A stretch of DNA of 25,779 nucleotides from a virus. This document shows positions 6,202 through 12,358 of this stretch, in pieces. The notes beneath the pieces were generated by a model. It searched no databases, was not told the DNA's origin, and worked only from the letters and a program-made list of their open reading frames with translations. Every line of letters starts with the position of its first letter. Positions within the stretch are counted from its first letter, which is position 1. The translations under genes and the position numbers were made by a program. The stretch is taken from positions 1 to 25,779 of the IMG/VR virus record IMGVR_UViG_3300009537_002006. The stretch is one strand, 5' to 3'.

Positions 6202-7185
6202 ATGGCTATTCTTAAAGCAGATTTCGCTAGTTTGACAACCAAACTAAATGACTGGTACAACGAGGCATCACGCGATGCAATCGCTGACTGGACTGGAAAA
6301 GACTACTACGATGTGGGCGAGACTGATTGGGAAGTGTTCAACACTCTTAATCTTTACGGTCTTGGCCGTCCGTCGCGAGTAGCAGAAGGAGCGCAGTTCC
6401 CTGCACTCAACACTGAGGAAGGAGACACAATGTCTCTTACTCAGATTCAATACGCAGATCGTATTGGAATCACAAAGCGACTACGAAAGTTTGATCGTTA
6501 CGATCAAATTCAAGTGTTGGTTAAAAGTCTATCTGAAGGATTCTTCGATGCAATCGATCAATCTCATGCTGACCTTTTGACAAACGGTTTCACTGGAACT
6601 TCATACACCAACGTGTTTGGAGATGCCCAGTCTAACCTTGCAAGCGATGGTGTTTTGCTCTTTAGTGCATCACACACAAACAACCACAATGCTAATACCT
6701 TTAGCAACTTGATTACTAACGCTGCCGCTACAGCAAACCCTGGTATCGATCGTGATCCGATTGTTGCTACAGTTTCTGCCGGACGTAAGTATCGAGACCC
6801 GAACAAATTGAACCGACCGATTAAGCTTGACCGATTGCTTGTATCTGCAACTAATCATGACCTCGCACAACGAATCGTTTACTCACAAGGTGTACAAGGA
6901 ACTCCAAACGTGGATTCCAACCCACTCCGAGCTGATGTGAACTCTCTCGTACTGTGGAGTCGTCTTGATGAAGACGCAGCTGGAAACGACAAGTCAGCTT
7001 ACTGGTTCATGGCTGACTCACGTAACGTGAAGTCAACTCTACGATCACCGTTTGCTCAACGTCCAATGATGTTCCCACCTGAAGAGGTGAATGACTCAAA
7101 GACTTGGGAGTATACTGCGGATATGTTTTACGCAATGGGCGCCGATAGCGCCAAGAACATATTTGGAAGCACGGGAGCGTCATAG
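6202..7185 (+). CDS. Major capsid protein
   Basis: The 327-aa product is the probable shell subunit, presumably HK97-fold. It begins MAILKADFASLTTKLNDWYNEASRDAIADW, continues with an E-loop-like region around EGAQFPALNTEEGDTMSLTQ and a helix QIQVLVKSLSEGFFDAIDQSHADLL, and ends in a beta-rich section. Around the middle it resembles the Mu gpT-like major head subunit group (extended N-arm, then ADRIGITKRLRKFDRYD). Size, soluble composition, lack of Cys and position after scaffold and decoration genes all agree. No Shine-Dalgarno is present; the start is in the TATATG context shared across the window. The gene is followed by a short gap carrying the promoter of HNH endonuclease 2. Family placement is by appearance and not confirmed by alignment. 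Confidence 0.8.
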   Translation: MAILKADFASLTTKLNDWYNEASRDAIADWTGKDYYDVGETDWEVFNTLNLYGLGRPSRVAEGAQFPALNTEEGDTMSLTQIQYADRIGITKRLRKFDRYDQIQVLVKSLSEGFFDAIDQSHADLLTNGFTGTSYTNVFGDAQSNLASDGVLLFSASHTNNHNANTFSNLITNAAATANPGIDRDPIVATVSAGRKYRDPNKLNRPIKLDRLLVSATNHDLAQRIVYSQGVQGTPNVDSNPLRADVNSLVLWSRLDEDAAGNDKSAYWFMADSRNVKSTLRSPFAQRPMMFPPEEVNDSKTWEYTADMFYAMGADSAKNIFGSTGAS

Positions 7186-7202
7186 GGGTTGACTAAGAAA
7201 CG

Positions 7203-7218
7203 TGGTATACTGTAAGCA
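7203..7218 (+). promoter_or_regulatory. Extended -10 promoter of HNH endonuclease 2, predicted leaderless
   Basis: TGGTATACT at 7203-7211 is an extended -10 element (TGn plus TATACT). Its expected +1, about 7 nt downstream, falls on the ATG at 7218. A TTGACT lies upstream at 7189-7194, but with only an 11-nt spacer it is too close to act as a normal -35. As with the 1291 promoter, the transcript would be leaderless. Confidence 0.5.
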
Positions 7219-7736
7219 TGATTCATTCGAAAAATTGCAAACAGTGTGAGAGAAAATTTACCAAACCTCAAGGATGTTCTGTCAGAAGGTTCTTGGAGCG
7301 GACTAAATTTTGTTCAAAAGTTTGTGCATCAAAATCAATGATGGACAAATCTCCACGCTTCAAAGTTTGTGTTCATTGTAAAGAGAAGTTCAATAGACCA
7401 GATGACTACAGTAACAAGATGTGGTCGACTAGAAGGTTTTGTAACAAAAGGTGTGATTCTGATTATCGTAGCCTGAATCTCAGTGCGAACGATCCGAAAT
7501 GGAAAGGCGATAAAGTCGGTTATCGACAACTTCACGCTTGGGTTACAAAGCATAAAGGTAGACCTACAACTTGTGAATTCTGTTCAAGAAAAAGATTGAA
7601 AGGAAGAAGTATTCACTGGGCTAATGTAGACGGAAAATACCGTCGTGACCTCGACGATTACATACGACTGTGTGTAAAATGTCATAGTGCTCACGATCGT
7701 AGTACCAACTATTTACTTACTCGACACAAGAACTAA
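7218..7736 (+). CDS. HNH endonuclease 2 with two N-terminal zinc fingers
   Basis: This 172-aa protein has two treble-clef-like Cys4 modules: CKQC (7-10) with FCSKVC (31-36), and CVHC (51-54) with FCNKRC (75-79). A HNH domain of the HNH_3-like style follows: CEFC (119-122), SIHWANVDGKYRRDLDDYIRL with His133 and Asn136, then CVKCH (152-156). It probably cuts DNA as a free-standing homing or nicking enzyme. The gene lies between the major capsid gene and an intact downstream gene, and it carries its own promoter, typical of a self-sufficient mobile cassette. A weak AT-only hairpin (7735-7750) marks its 3' end. It shares little visible sequence with HNH 1 and 3 beyond zinc-binding Cys, so the three look like separate acquisitions. 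Confidence 0.88.
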   Translation: MIHSKNCKQCERKFTKPQGCSVRRFLERTKFCSKVCASKSMMDKSPRFKVCVHCKEKFNRPDDYSNKMWSTRRFCNKRCDSDYRSLNLSANDPKWKGDKVGYRQLHAWVTKHKGRPTTCEFCSRKRLKGRSIHWANVDGKYRRDLDDYIRLCVKCHSAHDRSTNYLLTRHKN

Positions 7737-7760
7737 TTATCAGAATAATTCGCTTGAATT

Positions 7761-8174
7761 ATGGCTCAACAGAACTTAACCAAACTAGCCTCTGAAGGAC
7801 GCGCTTTTAGCGCAACCCAACCCTGGAGTGAAGAGCAGCTTAACGCTCTCATCACTTTGGAGAAGGAATGTGAACTACAACGTGTCGAAGCAGCTAATTA
7901 TATTCGAAATGGTATCACTACTGTGGAAGCATATAAAAAGGCTCAAGAAGCTGAGTTTGTACCAAAGACTCTGGAAGTTATTCAGGAAGAAGCAATGGCA
8001 GCTCACCAGAAAGCGGTGGCTGAACAGCTTGGGACTGAAGCTGAGGAAGTAAGTGAACCGGAGGCAGTAAGTGAACCTGAAGCTGAGGCCAGCGTGGAAG
8101 CTGAACCAGAAGCTGAAGAAGTAGCAGAACCCGAAGTAGTACCTAAAACCAAAGCTAAGAAAGGCGGTAAGTAA
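7761..8174 (+). CDS. Acidic structural-region protein with Glu/Pro/Ala repeats (137 aa)
   Basis: The N-terminal two thirds are helical and soluble (TKLASEGRAFSATQPW, then EQLNALITLEKECELQRVEAANYIRNG). The C-terminal third is low complexity, with a VSEPEA unit repeated in tandem (encoded by two 18-base units, AGTAAGTGAACC at 8048 and 8066) followed by further EAEPEAEE stretches. It ends in a Lys/Gly-rich basic tail, KTKAKKGGK. I do not recognise a family; a head completion or capsid accessory role is suggested only by its position right after the capsid gene. Short in-frame repeats of this kind expand and contract easily, so tail length may vary between relatives. Start context is TTATG without Shine-Dalgarno. 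Confidence 0.7.
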   Translation: MAQQNLTKLASEGRAFSATQPWSEEQLNALITLEKECELQRVEAANYIRNGITTVEAYKKAQEAEFVPKTLEVIQEEAMAAHQKAVAEQLGTEAEEVSEPEAVSEPEAEASVEAEPEAEEVAEPEVVPKTKAKKGGK

Positions 8175-8183
8175 TCAATAATT

Positions 8184-8780
8184 ATGATTAAAAATCAATG
8201 GATTGGAATCGTAGCGCTTGTGCTTGTCGCAGTCTCGATGGTAACTGGTGGGGACACTGTCATCATCGAGAAGGGTGATAGTGGAGAGAACCGTCTTGGA
8301 AGTGGAGCAGTTACGACTGTTTCAAACCCTTGGACTTTCTCTAACACCCACACTGTTTCAGGAGCTCTGAATGTGTCAGGAGCTACTGTGGTTGATGAAT
8401 TCACCGAAGGTGGTGGTGTTCTATCAATCACAGCAGTTGACTCGTCAGAAACTCTTACAGAGGCACAGCTATTGGCTAATAATGTTATTACGTTTGCAGC
8501 TTCAACAACTATGCCCGCGTATACAGTGACGCTTCCAGCGACTTCAACTATGACGACTCTCTTGGCTACGTCCGGAGATACTCGTACTTGGATCGTGGAG
8601 AACCCATTTACAGCAGCAGCTACGACTACTACTCTGGCAGCTGGTACAGGTGTGGACCTCCAGGAACCGGACGGACAAAATGTTGTGATTGGAATCAACA
8701 ACTATGCTTATGTAACTTGTACCCGTATGGCGAGTACAGATGTTACTTGTAAAGTTGATGAGACTATCCCAGCTGATTAG
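8184..8780 (+). CDS. Fibre-like beta-rich protein with N-terminal membrane segment (198 aa)
   Basis: Residues 4-22 form one hydrophobic helix (QWIGIVALVLVAVSMVTGG) after a short basic start (MIKN), which reads as a signal peptide or signal anchor. There is no lipobox Cys at the end of the segment. The rest is rich in Thr, Ser, Val and Ala with repeated short beta units (TFSNTHTVSGALNVSGATVV) and a segment AASTTMPAYTVTLPATSTM. Two Cys near the C-terminus (CTRM and CKVD) could form a disulphide, implying an extracytoplasmic or virion-surface location. It is architecturally like the partial gene at the right end of the window. Function is unknown: a virion fibre, or a phage protein displayed on the host surface. 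Confidence 0.7.
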   Translation: MIKNQWIGIVALVLVAVSMVTGGDTVIIEKGDSGENRLGSGAVTTVSNPWTFSNTHTVSGALNVSGATVVDEFTEGGGVLSITAVDSSETLTEAQLLANNVITFAASTTMPAYTVTLPATSTMTTLLATSGDTRTWIVENPFTAAATTTTLAAGTGVDLQEPDGQNVVIGINNYAYVTCTRMASTDVTCKVDETIPAD

Positions 8781-8792
8781 TTTTCCACTCTG

Positions 8793-8849
8793 CCGCTCTC
8801 TCCTGATCCTGAGAGCGGTGGGGATGGGAACTTAATTCCCTTTAATTTT
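8793..8849 (+). terminator. Hairpin plus intrinsic-terminator-like hairpin with T tract
   Basis: CCGCTCTC (8793-8800) pairs perfectly over 8 bp with GAGAGCGG (8811-8818) around a 10-nt loop. A second hairpin, GGGAA (8826-8830) with TTCCC (8836-8840), is followed immediately by TTTAATTTT (8841-8849). The second fits an intrinsic terminator with a short stem. It ends the transcript after the fibre-like gene or attenuates read-through into the small basic gene at 8855. Confidence 0.55.
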
Positions 8850-8854
8850 CACTT

Positions 8855-9046
8855 ATGTATCCAGCAAATAGAAGAATTCACACAATTAGTGACAAGCTTG
8901 GAGCAACCCCTCCAAAGCCAAAACAGCGGCAAAAGCCAGCACGTTATGTTGGTGTCAATCCGCGAAAGCAGAAGACTCTTAAAAGCTTAACTGCATCGGC
9001 TCGACGACGAATGAATCCGTCTAATGGAATCGGTGTTGGTCCTTAA
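8855..9046 (+). CDS. Small basic Pro/Lys/Arg-rich protein (63 aa)
   Basis: The product begins MYPANRRIHTISDKLGATPP and is dominated by Lys, Arg, Pro and Gln (KPKQRQKPARYVGVNPRKQK, then SARRRMNPSNG). It has no Cys, no membrane segment and probably little stable fold; the charge suggests nucleic-acid binding or a disordered tail bound to DNA inside the capsid. I recognise no family. It follows a terminator-like double hairpin and precedes the next gene by 9 bases. The ATG is in the CTTATG context typical of this genome. Reality is supported by its fit between neighbours and by the shared start pattern, not by similarity. Confidence 0.55.
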   Translation: MYPANRRIHTISDKLGATPPKPKQRQKPARYVGVNPRKQKTLKSLTASARRRMNPSNGIGVGP

Positions 9047-9055
9047 TTAATATTT

Positions 9056-9427
9056 ATGTCTATACAACGACTAGTAACTGCCCTTGATGCAGTAACAGCA
9101 ACTACTACCTCTGAGGCAATCTCAGTAAAGGAAGCGAAGAAAGTAACTTTGGCGTTCACTCGAGCAGATCACAGCTCTGGTTCTTCAACTTTCTCAGTGA
9201 CAGGAACTGTAGATGGAACGACTTATGTGACGCTGAATAAGCTCATCACTAATGTGACGAATACAAATGCTCAAACACCAGTTCGAGCTGCTTCAGTAGC
9301 TTTATCAAGTGATACGACAGAAATCGCTACTCTTGATATGGAAGGGCTCGCGCTATTAGCGATTAAGGTTAAAGTAGTAGAGGTTACAGACGGCACACAC
9401 ACCGCTTTGGTAAGTATCGAAAATTAG
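9056..9427 (+). CDS. Beta-rich virion accessory protein (123 aa), unknown function
   Basis: The sequence is Thr/Ser/Val/Ala rich with alternating beta patterns (KKVTLAFTRADHSSGSSTFSVTGTVDGTTYVTL). An amphipathic stretch MEGLALLAIKVKVVEV follows near the C-terminus, which ends HTALVSIEN. It has no Cys, signal peptide or membrane segment. The look is that of small jelly-roll or Ig-like head or tail accessory proteins that phages keep between capsid and neck genes. I cannot assign a family. It is one base away from the next gene (stop at 9427, ATG at 9429), so the two are probably translated together. Confidence 0.65.
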   Translation: MSIQRLVTALDAVTATTTSEAISVKEAKKVTLAFTRADHSSGSSTFSVTGTVDGTTYVTLNKLITNVTNTNAQTPVRAASVALSSDTTEIATLDMEGLALLAIKVKVVEVTDGTHTALVSIEN

Positions 9428-9428
9428 T

Positions 9429-10883
9429 ATGACTCCATTAATTCAGCACCGGAATCGTATTGTCAGAATCGATCAAGTAAAGGTCGCTGAGAATGCACTA
9501 GCTAAAACTTTCTTGTCAGCTGATGAAGCGGCCGGGCAGACAGCTATTACAGTAAAAGATATTAGTGGTTTTGCTGTCGGTAAGTATGTTTGGTTTGATC
9601 CCTTTGGACCGAACTCTGAACTGATAGCGATGCACGCTTCGACTGCTCCGACTGGAACAACTATTACTTTGGCTTCGGCTACTACGTATGCGCATAGTGC
9701 TGGAGAAGAGGTTCTGTATGTAGAGTTTAATCAAGTAGAGATTACTCATGCAGCTACCTTAACAGGTTCAAAATCTGTCTTAGCGACTGAAGGACTGACA
9801 GCTCGAGAGAATGAACATAAGTATCTGGATATTTCTCAGACTACTGGATTCTATTTTGCTCGATTTAAAGACTCGGTAGGATCAACTTTTGGTGGATATT
9901 CGGATGGAGTGGCCTACGATGGTTGGGCGAACAATACGGTTGGATTCATGATTGACTCAGCTCTGCGGGAACTCTCGATTAGTTTTTCTAATCAGATCCA
10001 AATGGTTGATTGTGTACGCTGGGTGAATAAAGGACTACGTGAAATTAAAGGGAAAGTACGAAGATGGGCGGAACACTACATTTATAATGCAGTGATTGGT
10101 CAGGCTCAGCGGGGAGTGAACATCGTCGCGATGCCAGTTACTATTTACGATACAGAAACGAATCGGTCAGTGGAAGCCTTCCGGATTGGTGATGGTGCAT
10201 CTTTGTTGTATGCGGAACCGGATGTGTTCGATGCGCAGATGGGTGATGTGAAGTTTACTGATGTTACTACGGAAGCGGTAGCGACAGATACGACTCTTGA
10301 GATTGATAACTCATATGATTTTGAAGATTCAGGGTCAGTAGCGGTTTATATTGATGGAACAAAGCATACGATTACTTATACCGGAGTAACAAGAAGTGAC
10401 ACTGCTGGTGTGTTGACGGGGGTACCTGCGAGCGGTGATGGTTCTATTACAGTAACGATTCCAGTGGATACGAAGGTGTGGCAGGACGAAGAAGAAGGTC
10501 GTCCGATTGTTTATACAGTTCGAAACGGAGCTCTGGAGTTTTGGCCTTTGGTAGATGCGCAGCATGATAATCAAAATGTGTATCTGGACTACAATACTGA
10601 AGCGACTGAAGTTGATTCAGAATCGGATACTATCGACTACCAACGGTTCGATATGTTGAATGACTATCTGACTTGGCGGATCTGGTGTAAGGCTGAGAAT
10701 GATGGAAAGTTAGATAAGAACTCAGGATTCTATCAGACATATAAGGAAGGATTGAATGATGCTATTCGAACTATGCCAACTTTGCAAAGTAAGAGTATGC
10801 CGAACATTAACCGAATGAGTCGCCGCCGCGGTGGCTTCCGACAGAAAGCCGATCCTAAATTACTACCTAACGATCAACAATAA
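9429..10883 (+). CDS. Head-tail adaptor / neck protein candidate (484 aa)
   Basis: The N-terminal part has a beta module of the type TAITVKDISGFAVGKYVWF followed by ITLASATTYAHSAGEEVLYV (about 38-105), seen in many virion proteins. A helical region (SFSNQIQMVDCVRWVNKGLREIKGKVRRW) and a second beta module (DFEDSGSVAVYIDGTKHTITYTG) follow. The C-terminal helix (about 405-440: FDMLNDYLTWRIWCKAENDG, then GFYQTYKEGLNDAI) resembles the end of podovirus gp4/gp11-type adaptor or head completion proteins, where a Tyr-rich helix carries the last contact with the portal. The tail is basic (MSRRRGGFRQK). Its place just before the gp10-like gene supports a neck role. The assignment rests on layout and general appearance. 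Confidence 0.5.
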   Translation: MTPLIQHRNRIVRIDQVKVAENALAKTFLSADEAAGQTAITVKDISGFAVGKYVWFDPFGPNSELIAMHASTAPTGTTITLASATTYAHSAGEEVLYVEFNQVEITHAATLTGSKSVLATEGLTARENEHKYLDISQTTGFYFARFKDSVGSTFGGYSDGVAYDGWANNTVGFMIDSALRELSISFSNQIQMVDCVRWVNKGLREIKGKVRRWAEHYIYNAVIGQAQRGVNIVAMPVTIYDTETNRSVEAFRIGDGASLLYAEPDVFDAQMGDVKFTDVTTEAVATDTTLEIDNSYDFEDSGSVAVYIDGTKHTITYTGVTRSDTAGVLTGVPASGDGSITVTIPVDTKVWQDEEEGRPIVYTVRNGALEFWPLVDAQHDNQNVYLDYNTEATEVDSESDTIDYQRFDMLNDYLTWRIWCKAENDGKLDKNSGFYQTYKEGLNDAIRTMPTLQSKSMPNINRMSRRRGGFRQKADPKLLPNDQQ

Positions 10884-10885
10884 AT

Positions 10886-12358
10886 ATGGCTAAACTACCT
10901 CCACAATTTTACAAAGATCATACTGGTGGAATGGTGTCTTCGTTGAATGAATCAATTGGGCTCCCGAACATTGTGAAGCTTGGGCTTAATGTTGATTTTG
11001 ATGTGGAGTTAGGTTCAGCTGTAACTCGCTTGGGAACTGGGATTATAGGTAGTCAGACAGTGGCTAGTAAATCAATTTTAGGGTTGCACGATTTCCGTGA
11101 TAGTGTTGGAGCTAATCATGCGCTTCTAGCGGCTGTAAACGCTGCTGGCGATGCTACTAGCGTAGTTTATAAGGTTGGTACTGGAACGATAGTCACAGGG
11201 CTCACAGCGTCAAAGAAGATGCGTTTTCTTACCTTCCTTGATTCAGCCCTAATGATGAATGGTACAGATGCTCCTCGTAGTTATGATGGCTCGACAGTAA
11301 TTACTACTGGTGGTGCTTTTGATTTAGCTAATGTTCCTTTTGAAGAACCTTCGATAGGGCTTGAATGGTTGGATAGGGTTTATTTGATTGGCGATACTGC
11401 TAATCCTGATCGAGTATATTACTCTTCGACTCCGACTTCTGGAGCAGTCTCTTGGACATCTGGTAATGGGTATATTGACCTTGAGCCCGAAGATGGCGGA
11501 GGTGGCTTGAAAGGACTGGGAAAGATCCCTGGCTTCCTTCTTATCTTTAAAGAGCGTTCAATGAAGCGTTGGAACTTTGATAGTGCTTTTCCTGAAACTT
11601 TGATTGACCTTGGTACTCCTTCGCATGAAAGTATAATAAATGCTGGTGGTCTTTGTGCTTTCTTCTCTGCTTCGTCTAAAGATACTCGAGGATTCTATGT
11701 CACTGATGGTGGACGGCCTAAAGCAATCTCTCATGATCGAATGCGAAATATCCAATCATGGATTGATGCTATTCCTGTGTCAGCGGAAGCTAATATCGCT
11801 GGCGGTGGAAACTCACGGGTGTTGAAGTGGAGTATTGGTGATGTGACTGTTGATGGTCGAGATTATACAAATGTTGTACTTCGTTACAATCTTCTCTTGG
11901 ATCAGTGGAGTGTTCGTACCTATCCAACAGAATTTAAAGTGTTCTCACCGTATGTAGATGCGAGTGGGAACAATACCTTGGTGGCTGGTGATGATGACGG
12001 TACAGTGATTGAGCTCGATAAACCGGGTACATATACTGACTATAATAATAAACCGATTGAATATGAGATTGTCTATCACGATGATAATTTCAAATATAAT
12101 CAAGCGAAGTCCTTGTCGAAAAATATTGTTGTAGTTTCTAAAGGGATGAAAGGAGCACAGGTTGAAGTCTCAACAGAAGATAAGCGCCATGTAGTTCAGG
12201 GTGTGACTGATAAACGTGTATCAGAACTCACTTTTGGAGAGGCAATAAAAGGAAACGCCTTCTCTGTAGCAGTAAGGGGTACAGTAAATGGCGAGCGAGG
12301 TATCCTTAAAGAAGTTGAGATTCCAGAGGTTAATGTAAATGATACTTATGTCAGTTAG
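10886..12358 (+). CDS. P22 gp10-like tail hub / DNA-stabilisation protein
   Basis: The 490-aa product reads like the beta-propeller tail proteins of P22-type phages, which close the head-tail channel and hold the spikes. Typical elements are repeated Trp/Tyr-rich blades: LDRVYLIGDTANPDRVYYSS with SGAVSWTSGNGYIDLEPEDG (about 160-200), LLIFKERSMKRWNFD (about 218-232) and FYVTDGGRPKAISHDRMRNI (about 269-288). Then come VLRYNLLLDQWSVRTYP and TLVAGDDDGTVIELDKPGTY. Two Cys at most; no signal peptide. It begins two bases after the preceding gene and overlaps the fibre gene by a few codons, so neck, hub and fibre are translationally linked. A role as tail tube B or gp12-like protein is an alternative. 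Confidence 0.65.
   Translation: MAKLPPQFYKDHTGGMVSSLNESIGLPNIVKLGLNVDFDVELGSAVTRLGTGIIGSQTVASKSILGLHDFRDSVGANHALLAAVNAAGDATSVVYKVGTGTIVTGLTASKKMRFLTFLDSALMMNGTDAPRSYDGSTVITTGGAFDLANVPFEEPSIGLEWLDRVYLIGDTANPDRVYYSSTPTSGAVSWTSGNGYIDLEPEDGGGGLKGLGKIPGFLLIFKERSMKRWNFDSAFPETLIDLGTPSHESIINAGGLCAFFSASSKDTRGFYVTDGGRPKAISHDRMRNIQSWIDAIPVSAEANIAGGGNSRVLKWSIGDVTVDGRDYTNVVLRYNLLLDQWSVRTYPTEFKVFSPYVDASGNNTLVAGDDDGTVIELDKPGTYTDYNNKPIEYEIVYHDDNFKYNQAKSLSKNIVVVSKGMKGAQVEVSTEDKRHVVQGVTDKRVSELTFGEAIKGNAFSVAVRGTVNGERGILKEVEIPEVNVNDTYVS

Noticed and set aside
7189-7211. Full -35/-10 promoter using TTGACT and TATACT before HNH 2
   Set aside because: The spacer is 11 nt instead of 16-18, so only the extended -10 is credited.
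7735-7750. AATTAT-CAGA-ATAATT hairpin after HNH 2 as a terminator
   Set aside because: The stem is AT-only and lacks a T tract, so it is too weak to call; noted only as a marker of the cassette end.
8195-8701. Antisense frame of 168 codons opposite the fibre-like gene
   Set aside because: Low-complexity Val/Ala/Thr content mirrors the sense strand; all other genes are on the + strand.
12339-12347. ATG at 12339 as the fibre start
   Set aside because: The in-frame ATG at 12348 has the usual TTATG context and adds no unexplained residues; the difference is only three codons.
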